IMG/VR virus record: IMGVR_UViG_3300033148_003473
Location: 1 to 64,000 of that record
Strand: one strand, 5' to 3'
DNA length: 64,000 bases
From: a virus
Translations under genes and position numbers: made by a program
Part shown: one piece after another, positions 46,678 through 53,575 of the stretch
Layout: each line of letters begins with the position of its first letter
How positions within the stretch are numbered: position 1 is the stretch's first letter
The notes under the pieces: generated by a model
Told to the model about the DNA's origin: nothing
Seen by the model: the letters and a program-made list of their open reading frames with translations, nothing else
Databases searched by the model: none

Positions 46678-47318
46678 CCCACTGTCACCTCCTCCAGTGC
46701 GGTCAGTAGGCGCTTCTCCAGTCGGGCATTGAGCTCGTCCCATGCTGCGCCCGATGTGGCGCCCGATGTTGCGTACCACGCTACGTGCCATGCTGTGTTC
46801 CATGCTACGTCCCGCGCTGCCACGCTCTGTGCTGCGCTCCGTACTGCGGCACATGTTGCGACCCATACTCCGTTCCGCGTTGCGCCCTCTGCTGCGACCC
46901 GTGCTATGGCCAGTTCTGCGTAGCTCGCCTCGCCATCGAGCCAGCGGCGTTTGGTCCAAATGGCGTTCCAGCTGCGCTCGTCGGTTACGTTCGCTCGACG
47001 TAACGCCTGCTCCGCCACGTCGCACGCAAACTCGTGCAACAGCCGCGTTGCATCGACCATCCCCAGCACCGTGCGCTCGGTCGCGCACGCCTTGTCGTCA
47101 TCCTCCACAATCTTGCCGGAGAGTTTGACCCGGCAGGCCAGTGCGCCGGGGGCGTACTTGAGTGCGTCCAGAGCGCGCCTGGAAGCGTGCAGCCCGTGTT
47201 TACACAGCTCCAGCGGTCCCTCCACCCTCAGCGTCTCACCGATCCGTACATCCCTGCCGTCGCCGTTAGCCAGTCTCCCGTCATAGGGTAGAAAATGCCA
47301 GCCTAGCCAGTCAGTCAC
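46674..47318 (-). CDS. DUF7666-like protein with Ala/Trp repeat tail
   Basis: A 214-residue protein. The N-terminus fits a phage family: GWHFLPYDGRLANGDGRDVR, RVEGPLELCKHGLHASRRAL and LSGKIVEDDDKACATERTVL. Residues 130-205 are degenerate repeats (AARDVAWNTAWHVAWYATSG), a long helix of Ala with Trp or Arg. The family often carries such tails, probably coiled or amphipathic. Role unknown. Confidence 0.75.
   Translation of the reverse strand: MTDWLGWHFLPYDGRLANGDGRDVRIGETLRVEGPLELCKHGLHASRRALDALKYAPGALACRVKLSGKIVEDDDKACATERTVLGMVDATRLLHEFACDVAEQALRRANVTDERSWNAIWTKRRWLDGEASYAELAIARVAAEGATRNGVWVATCAAVRSAAQSVAARDVAWNTAWHVAWYATSGATSGAAWDELNARLEKRLLTALEEVTVG
46735..46920 (-). repeat. Degenerate tandem repeat coding Ala/Trp/Thr-rich helix
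   Basis: The DNA consists of imperfect units of about 12-15 bp (patterns such as GTTGCGTACCACGCT and CATGCTGTGTTC) encoding A-W-x-x repeats in the gene at 46674. Likely to vary by slippage. Confidence 0.6.
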
Positions 47319-47569
47319 CCCACTGTTACCTCCTCGGTTATCATGCGCTCCACTGTCTGCTGAGCACCAATGGCGAGGTCGTGGCAGATTGTCGCGTCAA
47401 TGGTGTCCACCAGCCTTAGTTCCGCCTCGTCGGGAAACTGTGGTAGTTCATAACCCCGTATCTCGCGGAACAACCGCTCCCGGTACCGCTCCCACTCGTC
47501 GGTTCGGATCGGTATTGATACTCTGACGTGCCGGGAGTCCTCGTGGTGTATATAGGCCTTGGCCTTCAC
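47315..47569 (-). CDS. Unknown small protein
   Basis: An 84-residue protein from GTG 47569 (GTGA). KAKAYIHHEDSRHVRVSIPI and RTDEWERYRERLFREIRG; a beta-helix small domain. Ends ITEEVTVG-stop. No family recognised. Confidence 0.55.
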   Translation of the reverse strand: MKAKAYIHHEDSRHVRVSIPIRTDEWERYRERLFREIRGYELPQFPDEAELRLVDTIDATICHDLAIGAQQTVERMITEEVTVG

Positions 47570-47739
47570 GCGCTCTCCCCTCCTAACTGCTCTCGTTCCC
47601 AGTCCTCGAATCGGTCTCGCGGTATTCGCCACTGCCTACCAACCCTCACTGCAGGAATCCGCTTCGCGTTCAGGTCGCGGTAAATCGTGTCGAGCGATAC
47701 CCGCAGCTTCTCTGCCAGCTCCTGCGGTGTGTAGTACAT
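47566..47739 (-). CDS. Excisionase / MerR-type DNA-binding protein
   Basis: A 57-residue protein from ATG 47739. MYYTPQELAEKLRVSLDTIY and RDLNAKRIPAVRVGRQWRIP are a helix-turn-helix_17 domain as in excisionases. It may guide integrase to excision, or regulate early genes. Placed next to the Cro-like gene. Confidence 0.8.
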   Translation of the reverse strand: MYYTPQELAEKLRVSLDTIYRDLNAKRIPAVRVGRQWRIPRDRFEDWEREQLGGESA

Positions 47740-47766
47740 ATCTCCCCCACCTTTTGCCATACGCTA

Positions 47767-47985
47767 TTACTCAGTCGGTGTGGTATCATCAAGCAGGGCG
47801 CCAAACATCTCCTCGATGGTGCTGTCGAGCTTCCTGGCAATCAGGAGGGCGTCAACAACTGACACACCACGGACGACACCACGCTCAATCTTGTTGTAGT
47901 TGGTGCGGTGGCAGTTGAGGTAATCCGCCATGTCCTGTTGTGTCAGGTGCTTGGCCTTGCGGGCGTCGCGTAGGCGGTGTAGCAT
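47767..47985 (-). CDS. Cro-like / Xre-family regulator
   Basis: A 72-residue helix-turn-helix protein. MLHRLRDARKAKHLTQQDMA, DYLNCHRTNYNKIERGV and DALLIARKLDSTIEEMFGAL. Leftward first gene of the early operon, divergent from the repressor, so it is the Cro-like switch protein. Its promoter is covered by an operator. Confidence 0.85.
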   Translation of the reverse strand: MLHRLRDARKAKHLTQQDMADYLNCHRTNYNKIERGVVRGVSVVDALLIARKLDSTIEEMFGALLDDTTPTE

Positions 47986-48015
47986 TGGTTCACGTCACCT
48001 CCCGTGGTGTGAGAT

Positions 48016-48063
48016 GGTTTCACCTGCTAACTCCAGTGTAGTGAAACCAATTCACCTTGTCAA
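48016..48063 (-). promoter_or_regulatory. Early leftward promoter with repressor operator
   Basis: TTGACA (48058-48063), 17-nt spacer and TACACT (48035-48040) read leftward into the Cro-like gene. An inverted repeat GGTTTCAC (48016-48023) / GTGAAACC (48041-48048) lies over the -10 and spacer, as an operator for repressor or Cro. A rightward TTGATA (48073) may start repressor transcription. Confidence 0.8.
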
Positions 48064-48180
48064 GCGTAAAATTGATATAGTGTTAATCTTTTTCACATAT
48101 TAGTCGATATCGTGGAGGGGAGAATACCGTTCACGTTATAATGGAGGAAACCTCGCATATGCCTTAGGAAGGTGAGTTCA

Positions 48181-48669
48181 TTGCCCAGTTTTGCTGAGCG
48201 GCTGAAGAAACTCAGAAAAGAACGCGATATACGCCAGCGGGACCTTGCGGAAGTGGCCCGTGTGTCGCGGTCTGCCGTAGCTTACTGGGAATCGGGTAAG
48301 TCTGCCCCCAACACCCACACGCTGGCACGACTAGCTGACTATTTTGGTGTGAGCACAGACTATCTCATGGGCCGCACTGATAATCCTAAACCAAAGCCCG
48401 CGCCTTTTGACCCCACCAATGAGGATTGGCTCTTGCGTCCCAATTGCCCCAGTTACCTCAAACTACTGTACGAGGAACCCGACCTCCGCCCCCTGCTCGA
48501 CGACTCGGAACTCCGCGCCATGCTGGTTGACCCCGAATTCCTCTCTGCTTCGGTCGAGATACGCCGCTCCGGCGAGGTGGACTACTGGAAAATCTTCAAG
48601 CGCATTGTGCGATATTTAGCTTTTGAGCTGTCGCAGGCCCGCCAATCGACGGATAACGATAGAAAGTAG
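48181..48669 (+). CDS. Phage repressor (Xre/ImmR-type)
   Basis: A 162-residue protein from TTG 48181 behind AGGAAGGTG (GTG 48172 is alternative). FAERLKKLRKERDIRQRDLA, EVARVSRSAVAYWESGKSAP and RLADYFGVSTDYLMGRTDNP are a standard HTH_3. The C-terminal 90 residues lack an S24 peptidase, so it is not self-cleaving like LexA or CI; induction would need another route. It keeps the prophage silent. Confidence 0.9.
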   Translation: MPSFAERLKKLRKERDIRQRDLAEVARVSRSAVAYWESGKSAPNTHTLARLADYFGVSTDYLMGRTDNPKPKPAPFDPTNEDWLLRPNCPSYLKLLYEEPDLRPLLDDSELRAMLVDPEFLSASVEIRRSGEVDYWKIFKRIVRYLAFELSQARQSTDNDRK

Positions 48670-48743
48670 TTTAGTGCCAAAGGAACTCCATCCCTCGCGT
48701 CGAACCCTCTGAGTAAACCAGGCCCAAAAAATTTACCCGCTAT

Positions 48744-48757
48744 CGAACATATGTTCG
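48744..48757. promoter_or_regulatory. Perfect LexA (SOS) box before the integrase
   Basis: CGAACATATGTTCG is a perfect Gram-positive SOS box. It lies between the repressor end (48669) and the integrase, 20 nt before the start of the small ORF at 48780. A TATAAT occurs at 48811. Either the small ORF or the integrase would be SOS-regulated. Confidence 0.7.
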
Positions 48758-48779
48758 CCCCTGAAAGGAGTTGTCCACC

Positions 48780-49013
48780 GTGCTCGTATTACGGCGTTGC
48801 GGCAAATGGGTTATAATCGTGGACAGGCAGGCTGAGGAGTGCGAACGGGTTACAATGGCGGAGCTAATCGCACGAGGGGAGGCGGTAAAGCGTGGCAGTA
48901 ACGCAGCTGGAGAACGGCACGTGGCGGGCCGGATGGGTTGTTGGAGTGGGCAGGGACGGGAAGAGGCTCTGGAAGTATCATCAGAAACCCGAATGGACCG
49001 GCGCAGGCGGTAA
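48780..49013 (+). CDS. Possible small SOS-controlled protein overlapping the integrase
   Basis: 77 residues from GTG 48780, 9 nt after AAAGGAG. The first 45 (LVLRRCGKWVIIVDRQAEEC, then ERVTMAELIARGEAVKR) look protein-like, the rest overlaps the integrase by 122 nt and looks like a shadow. It could be a true short regulator or a leader for the integrase. Confidence 0.35.
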   Translation: MLVLRRCGKWVIIVDRQAEECERVTMAELIARGEAVKRGSNAAGERHVAGRMGCWSGQGREEALEVSSETRMDRRRR

Positions 49014-50049
49014 GAAGCAGGCCCAGCTCTACGCGGCGGCCCGCGAGCAGGAGGTCATGCTGGGTATGTACGCTGACCCCGACGGCATGACCGTGGGCGA
49101 GTATCTACGGCAGTGGCTGGACACCTACGGGGAATCGAACCTTGAACAGACCACGCTGTCTGGTTATCGAGCTTACTGCGAAAACCACATTATACCCGAG
49201 CTCGGGTTCTTGCGGCTGGACAAGCTCCAACCCATGCACCTCCAGCAGTACATTACGAAGAAGTTGAGCTCGGGCCGGAAGGACGGAAAGCCCGGGGGAT
49301 TGTCACCCACCACCGTCAGGCAACAGTTAGCAATTCTACACAAGGCACTCAACATAGCTGTTCGCTGGCAGCTCGTAGCCCGTAACGTCGCCGACGTCGT
49401 GGACAAGCCCAGAAAGGCCGACCACGAGCACTCAATCTGGACCAGTGAACAGGCACTGCAGTTCCTGGAAGCGTGCGAGGGACACCGGCTGTATGCGCTG
49501 TACTGGTTGGCGATTACCACGGGCATGCGGCAGGGAGAACTTAAGGGGCTTCGCTGGCAGGACGTGAAGTGGCAGGCACACCATCTCGACCTTCGCCAGC
49601 AGATAACTGAGGACGCGAAGGGGAACCAGATAGTCACCACTCCGAAACAACATTCACAGCGGAAGGTTGCCGTGACCGAGCAGGACCTGTGGGTACTCAA
49701 GAAACACAGGGCCCTCATAGCCGAGGAGCGTTTACAGGCCGGATCCGCCTGGAGCGACGAGTGGGGCGACCTCGTGTTTCCATCGAGCGTCGGCACACCC
49801 CTCTACCGCAGAAACATCCGTCGCCATATGAAGCAGGTTATCCGCAAAGCCGGAGTCCCCGACATCACCTTCCACGAGCTGAGACATACCTCCGCAACGC
49901 TCTTACTGGAGCAGGGCATACACCCCGTAATAGTCTCCGAGCGACTGGGCCATTCGGACGTATCCATCACCATGAACATCTACCAGCACGCCTTACCGCA
50001 CATGCAGAAGGAGGCTGCCGAGAGGCTGGGTAAGGCGCTGGCAAAATAA
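48892..50049 (+). CDS. int: Tyrosine integrase
   Basis: A 385-residue recombinase, GTG start. N-terminal AP2-like and core-binding domains (TVGEYLRQWLDTYGESNLEQ), then the catalytic domain with ITTGMRQGELKGLRWQDVKW (R), HELRHTSATLLLEQGIHPVI (HxxR) and LGHSDVSITMNIYQHALPHM (Tyr). It inserts at a tRNA-Lys gene: attP lies just downstream. Length and motifs are complete. Confidence 0.93.
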   Translation: MAVTQLENGTWRAGWVVGVGRDGKRLWKYHQKPEWTGAGGKKQAQLYAAAREQEVMLGMYADPDGMTVGEYLRQWLDTYGESNLEQTTLSGYRAYCENHIIPELGFLRLDKLQPMHLQQYITKKLSSGRKDGKPGGLSPTTVRQQLAILHKALNIAVRWQLVARNVADVVDKPRKADHEHSIWTSEQALQFLEACEGHRLYALYWLAITTGMRQGELKGLRWQDVKWQAHHLDLRQQITEDAKGNQIVTTPKQHSQRKVAVTEQDLWVLKKHRALIAEERLQAGSAWSDEWGDLVFPSSVGTPLYRRNIRRHMKQVIRKAGVPDITFHELRHTSATLLLEQGIHPVIVSERLGHSDVSITMNIYQHALPHMQKEAAERLGKALAK

Positions 50050-50051
50050 AA

Positions 50052-50330
50052 CTGCGTACATTTTGCGTACTTTCCGAGTTTAGCAAGCGGATAGCTTAGA
50101 AAGGTGAAACCCCCGAAAGCCAGTAGATTCGGGGGTTTCGCGGTTGTAGGCCCTCAGGGATTCGAACCCTGGACACCCGGATTAAGAGTCCAGACCCGTA
50201 CACCGCAGTAGTCCGCAGTAGTTGCGCTCAACACCGCATTCTGCCTGCCCTCCAGCGATTTGGAAACCGCACCCAACAGCACGAACCAGCAGTAGTACGC
50301 AGTAAAAATGCGTACTTTTTGCGTACATGC
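50052..50330. other. attP region with tRNA-Lys core and integrase arm sites
   Basis: On the minus strand 50146-50200 reads as the 3' half of tRNA-Lys(CTT): anticodon arm CTGGA-CTCTTAA-TCCGG and T-arm with GGTTCGAATCC, then GGGCCTAC. No 5' half is present, as expected for an attP core that rebuilds a host tRNA. TGCGTAC direct repeats flank it on the left (50053, 50064) and right (about 50308-50325), and a GCAGTAGT repeat lies at 50206-50222, likely arm sites. Confidence 0.8.
50107..50138 (+). terminator. Intrinsic terminator of the integrase gene
   Basis: AAACCCCCGAA (50107-50117) pairs with TTCGGGGGTTT (50128-50138), 11 perfect pairs. It lies 58 nt after the integrase stop and protects the attachment site from transcription. 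The stem has its own A-rich and T-rich ends, so it may act both ways. Confidence 0.75.
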
Positions 50331-50519
50331 CTACTCCTCAACCCTCACCTCAATCTGCTTCGCCCGCTTGAGCTGGCTCTCCAGCTTGCTCGCCGCCCTT
50401 TTACTGGGCATATCAACGAACAGCTCCCCCGCAACCTCCTGTCGCCAACCCTCGTATTCCTCCCATGCCAACCTTACCGCAACCGTGATGCGATTGAACT
50501 TCATGTTCTCCTCGGCCAT
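50331..50519 (-). CDS. Small regulator-like protein
   Basis: A 62-residue protein from ATG 50519 behind GGAGGTGCAGAGC. MAEENMKFNRITVAVRLAWE and PSKRAASKLESQLKRAKQIE. The middle resembles a small DNA-binding beta-helix fold. It is divergent from the FtsK module with a shared operator between (50587-50637). Possible repressor of that module. Confidence 0.55.
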   Translation of the reverse strand: MAEENMKFNRITVAVRLAWEEYEGWRQEVAGELFVDMPSKRAASKLESQLKRAKQIEVRVEE

Positions 50520-50586
50520 GCTCTGCACCTCCCGTTTTCCTATCCCTATGCACTGTTCGCTCAATTGTTGCATACTCTGTTCGTGC

Positions 50587-50637
50587 AGAGCGTACAGATA
50601 GAACACCAAACGAACAGATATGGTCTGTACGCTCTGA
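50587..50637. promoter_or_regulatory. Operator-like inverted repeat between divergent genes
   Basis: CAGAGCGTACAGA (50587-50599) and TCTGTACGCTCTG (50625-50637) are exact 13-bp inverted arms 25 bp apart. The first faces the leftward gene at 50519; the second overlaps a rightward -10 (TAGAAT, 50639). This fits control of the translocase module by a dimer at each arm. Confidence 0.65.
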
Positions 50638-50692
50638 TAGAATAGAGAGCACCGCGAACGAAGGGAGCGGTGCGAACGGAGGCGGACGAGCC

Positions 50693-50833
50693 ATGCTGGG
50701 GTATATCGGGGTCCTGCTCATTGGGTACGCAGTGTACCATATCTGGCTGGAACTGACATTCTGGAGCCGCCACAGGAGGTTTGAAATGACCATGTTACGC
50801 ATGGAGCGTGAGTACAGTGGACGACGACGTTAG
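50693..50833 (+). CDS. 46-residue membrane protein
   Basis: ATG 50693 after GGAGGCGGAC. One membrane helix (LGYIGVLLIGYAVYHIWLEL) and a basic tail (MERMERE-like, ending REYSGRRR). It opens the rightward module and overlaps the next ORF. It may anchor the translocase. Confidence 0.55.
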   Translation: MLGYIGVLLIGYAVYHIWLELTFWSRHRRFEMTMLRMEREYSGRRR

Positions 50834-51719
50834 GCGCGTGGGCGAGACACTGGGTAGAGAAGCAGTGCTGGGGGCTAAACGGTTAGCAGACGCGGTGCTC
50901 AACGGGCCGGTGAAGGTCACAGGTCTACCTCAGCCCGGTGACAACCTCGGGACTGGTGGCCCACCGGCCAGGGGGAGTGGTTCGTTCACGACCTCCGCAG
51001 GCAGTTTCCCCGGCGGGAGTGGACCGAATCTCCAGGTGGTGCCGCCGTGGTGGATACCGTCGAGGATTCACACGCAACGCGAATGGACGCTCTGGGACAT
51101 GGGGCAGCAGGCGATAGCACTCGCGCTCGCGGTGCTGATTGTGCCGGAGACGCGGGAGTGGGTCATCTCAACCGTGACGACCATGGCGCACGAGGAGCCG
51201 TTACGGTTCGCTCAACTAGTCGCCCCGTGGGTAGCTATCGTGGGGTTGGCTCTGGGTGTCAGGGTGGGCATATTCGAACGACGCAGTAAAGCCGAGCAGG
51301 AGTTTTCCGCAGTCTGCGAGGCGCTCAACTGGGAGGTCAGGGTTATCCGCAGGCAGGAGCTCGACGGTGACGGGGTGAGATTAACGTGTGCAATCCCACA
51401 CCACCTCTCGGTGGACAGTTTTACGCAACAGCGGCAGGTATTTCAAATGCACACCAACCGCCATGTAAGCCTGAAACGCAGCAAGAACCATCTGGTCGTG
51501 GAGCTGTGGCCGGTGCAGGAGGAGGTAATCAGATATGCCGAAATTGGCAGTCCCCTTGGGGAGGGCGCAGGGCCGGTGGGTATACGCAGATTTGCCCAGC
51601 TGGCCGCATTTGCTCGTTGGTGGGGAGACTGGTGGAGGAAAGTCCCGGTGGATAGCGCAGATGATAATGTACCTCGCCGAGAACCACCCTCCGCAAACGG
51701 TCGAGTTCACGCTGATTGA
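50808..51719 (+). CDS. N-terminal membrane part of an FtsK-like system
   Basis: A 303-residue frame; the coding-like part ends near 51540. A Gly/Pro-rich head, a membrane stretch (DMGQQAIALALAVLIVPETR, then VAIVGLALGVRVGIF) and a soluble alpha-domain (VRVIRRQELDGDGVRLTCAI, VSLKRSKNHLVVELWPVQEE). In known conjugation proteins this is joined to the motor; here the motor starts in another frame at 51535 with its own ribosome site. The last 60 codons appear to be a shadow. Confidence 0.65.
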   Translation: MSTVDDDVRRVGETLGREAVLGAKRLADAVLNGPVKVTGLPQPGDNLGTGGPPARGSGSFTTSAGSFPGGSGPNLQVVPPWWIPSRIHTQREWTLWDMGQQAIALALAVLIVPETREWVISTVTTMAHEEPLRFAQLVAPWVAIVGLALGVRVGIFERRSKAEQEFSAVCEALNWEVRVIRRQELDGDGVRLTCAIPHHLSVDSFTQQRQVFQMHTNRHVSLKRSKNHLVVELWPVQEEVIRYAEIGSPLGEGAGPVGIRRFAQLAAFARWWGDWWRKVPVDSADDNVPRREPPSANGRVHAD

Positions 51720-52470
51720 CTTCAAGGAAGTCGAGTACATGGACTTCTGGCAATTACCGCATATTGAGAGCTACGCAGTTAATCTCCAGGAGGCCCGAGA
51801 TACATTGTACGCACTGATAAACGAACTTAATCGCCGCAAACAGCTGTTCCGCAGGGCCGGGGTAAACCGCATAGAGCGTTATAATAGTCAAACCCCAAAG
51901 GACAACCGTTTACCGTATCGAATAGTGATAATCGACGAGTATGCCGACCTCAAGCGGGAGCGGGTTAAACGCTCGGAACTCAGCCTATCGGACATGGTTA
52001 TGTTGCTGGCACAGAAAGCCAGGTTTGTCGGGTTGCACCTCATATTGTGCGTGCAAAGACCAAGCACGCAGATAATCTCAGGTGACATCAAGGCCAACAT
52101 TCCCGCCAGGCTCGCATTCCGCATGTTTTCAGAGACGGACTCACGGGTCATCCTCGACGCACCCGATGCGGCATATCTCGAATATGAAGGTGAGGCCATT
52201 TACAAATGGCGCTCAGAATTAGTCAGGTTGAAAGGCGCATATCTCGACGAGGAGGAGGCGGAGCAGCGGTGTGCGATAGTCGCGACCAGGTACCGTTCTC
52301 ACACCGCGCCCGGGCCCGGGGAAAGGCGAGGGACCGCAAAATCCTCGAGCTCGTTGAACGCTTCCACTTCGTCGATTCCGCAAGCGTGGCGAGGCTTTTC
52401 ATGCGCTTTAAAACGGGCCCGCGAGTGGCTCAACGACGCCTCAAGGCCCTCCACGACGCAGGACTTTTAA
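51535..52470 (+). CDS. FtsK/SpoIIIE-type DNA translocase motor
   Basis: ATG 51535 behind GAGGAGGTAATCAG. Walker A PHLLVGGETGGGKSRWIAQM, Walker B RIVIIDEYADLKRERVKRSE, and IPARLAFRMFSETDSRVILD close the motor. It pumps DNA, as in conjugation or segregation. It has no visible gamma DNA-orienting domain. The C-terminal 60 codons (past EEEAEQRCAIVATRYR) look like overlap with the next gene, so the functional end may be earlier. It is in +1 frame relative to the upstream ORF. Confidence 0.85.
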   Translation: MPKLAVPLGRAQGRWVYADLPSWPHLLVGGETGGGKSRWIAQMIMYLAENHPPQTVEFTLIDFKEVEYMDFWQLPHIESYAVNLQEARDTLYALINELNRRKQLFRRAGVNRIERYNSQTPKDNRLPYRIVIIDEYADLKRERVKRSELSLSDMVMLLAQKARFVGLHLILCVQRPSTQIISGDIKANIPARLAFRMFSETDSRVILDAPDAAYLEYEGEAIYKWRSELVRLKGAYLDEEEAEQRCAIVATRYRSHTAPGPGERRGTAKSSSSLNASTSSIPQAWRGFSCALKRAREWLNDASRPSTTQDF

Positions 52471-52916
52471 AACGTAATCGCGAGCACTTCAGCGACGCCT
52501 ACGTGTACTACCTCGGCAAGTGGTCACGCAACTACCTGCACTGGCTGGAGCTGCTCGACGCATATATATGCACATGGGAAATGTATGGAGTGCAGCTTGA
52601 ATCATTCGCGCTCGAACAGGAGCTGACGATTGACTCCATCGGCGGCGGTGAAACGCTCAGGCCCGACGCAGTAGCGACGATAGATAGTAAGACCCTGCTC
52701 ATCGAGATTGAGCGGGTGCCGCGCTGGAGCGACTACGCAAAATACGCCTGGGCGTGGCGCATGGGACAGCTGCCCGGCCTCGTGGTGCTGTTTCTGCCAA
52801 GCCGACGCAGGCTGGAGAATCGTGACCGCGTGCCATTGGTGCAGGGAGTGTTGAGTGGCAAAAAACAGGCCCTCCGGCTCGCGGTGGAGGCTTATGAGGA
52901 TCTGTTCCGCAGGTGA
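52269..52916 (+). CDS. Replication-relaxation family protein
   Basis: 215 residues from GTG 52269 behind GGAGGAGGCGGAG. Winged helix at the start: KARDRKILELVERFHFVDSA, SVARLFMRFKTGPRVAQRRL and KALHDAGLLKRNREHFSDAY; core RPDAVATIDSKTLLIEIERV. Members accompany FtsK-like motors in integrative elements of Firmicutes and plasmids, where they may aid relaxed-circle replication. Overlaps the motor frame by 202 nt. Confidence 0.8.
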   Translation: MCDSRDQVPFSHRARARGKARDRKILELVERFHFVDSASVARLFMRFKTGPRVAQRRLKALHDAGLLKRNREHFSDAYVYYLGKWSRNYLHWLELLDAYICTWEMYGVQLESFALEQELTIDSIGGGETLRPDAVATIDSKTLLIEIERVPRWSDYAKYAWAWRMGQLPGLVVLFLPSRRRLENRDRVPLVQGVLSGKKQALRLAVEAYEDLFRR

Positions 52917-52945
52917 GGCGTTCCGCAGAAATGCTTTCCGCGAAT

Positions 52946-52975
52946 ACAAAAGGCCCCCTCCGCAGTGGAGGGGGC
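52946..52975 (-). terminator. Terminator after the tRNA gene
   Basis: GCCCCCTCC (52953-52961) pairs with GGAGGGGGC (52967-52975), and the minus strand continues in a short T-run (TTTTGT). It terminates leftward transcripts through the tRNA, and may also stop rightward ones from the relaxation gene. Confidence 0.7.
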
Positions 52976-52983
52976 TGGGGTTG

Positions 52984-53072
52984 CGGAGGGGGTGGGGTTC
53001 GAACCCACGGAGGGCGTGAATCCTCAACGATTTAGCAAGCCGATGCCTTCAGCCAGATTCGGCCACCCATCC
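52984..53072 (-). tRNA. tRNA-Ser (anticodon GCT)
   Basis: 89 nt on the minus strand. Acceptor GGATGGG with CCCCTCC (one mismatch), D-arm GGCCGAATCTGGCTGAAGGC, anticodon loop TTGCTAA (GCT), long variable arm GAGGATTCACGCCCTC, T-arm GTGGG-TTCGAAC-CCCAC, discriminator G; the 3' end CAA is not CCA. The anticodon stem has mismatches (C:A and U:U), common in phage tRNAs. It may support AGC/AGT codons. Confidence 0.75.
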
Positions 53073-53165
53073 CCAGTGCTCAATGGGCGGGCTTTGCGTG
53101 GTATGCGTGGAACAGCGTATATCCCCTACCACAAGCTATACCGTTCACGGCACGTCATTTGGGCA

Positions 53166-53196
53166 CAAAAAAAGACCCCCTCCCGTAGGAGGGGGT
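53166..53196 (-). terminator. Intrinsic terminator
   Basis: ACCCCCTCC (53175-53183) pairs with GGAGGGGGT (53188-53196), and the minus strand ends in CTTTTTTT (53167-53173 on the plus strand). It ends the leftward operon from 54715 to 53212. Confidence 0.85.
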
Positions 53197-53211
53197 TATG
53201 GTCTGTGGCGA

Positions 53212-53481
53212 CTATTCATAAAGCGCGGCCAGATCCTCACGGATCTGCGCGACGCGCTCGTCGTCAACCGGGCGACTCCGATAAAACCGGGCACTGCGGT
53301 ATGTAACCCACAGTACGCCGTCGCGGTAGTCAATCTGTGTCTCCTCGTCACCGTCCACCGTGTCGAACACGACGGCGGTTGACGGCAGTTCATCGCGGTC
53401 GTAGTCGCTGAGCGGCCAGCAGGCGACTTCACGGTATCCGTCTGCTGTCCTGGTTTCGGAACCTTGAAAGAAGACAAACAT
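53212..53481 (-). CDS. Unknown small protein
   Basis: An 89-residue acidic protein from ATG 53481. PLSDYDRDELPSTAVVFDTV and DYRDGVLWVTYRSARFYRSR, ends EDLAALYE. Beta-rich core. Placed downstream of the ribbon-helix-helix gene and before a strong terminator. No family recognised. Confidence 0.55.
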   Translation of the reverse strand: MFVFFQGSETRTADGYREVACWPLSDYDRDELPSTAVVFDTVDGDEETQIDYRDGVLWVTYRSARFYRSRPVDDERVAQIREDLAALYE

Positions 53482-53575
53482 TGTTGCGCTCCCTTTCACC
53501 GGCCCCTGCTCGTCAGGGGTGCGGGCCGGTTGGATTTTGCACCCGACCGGGCCGCTAGTTGGCCCGGTTTCGCGG

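Noticed and set aside
46735-46920. CRISPR-like repeats
   Set aside because: Units are imperfect, 12-15 bp and translated in one frame; no spacers. No CRISPR array is seen in the window.
46399-47088. A 229-codon minus-strand frame covering the repeat region
   Set aside because: Only its last 92 codons are coding; the upstream part is a shadow of the DUF7666-like gene.
50808-52470. Programmed frameshift joining the two FtsK parts
   Set aside because: A +1 shift would be needed and no classic slippery site is obvious; a strong ribosome site precedes the motor, so separate starts are simpler.
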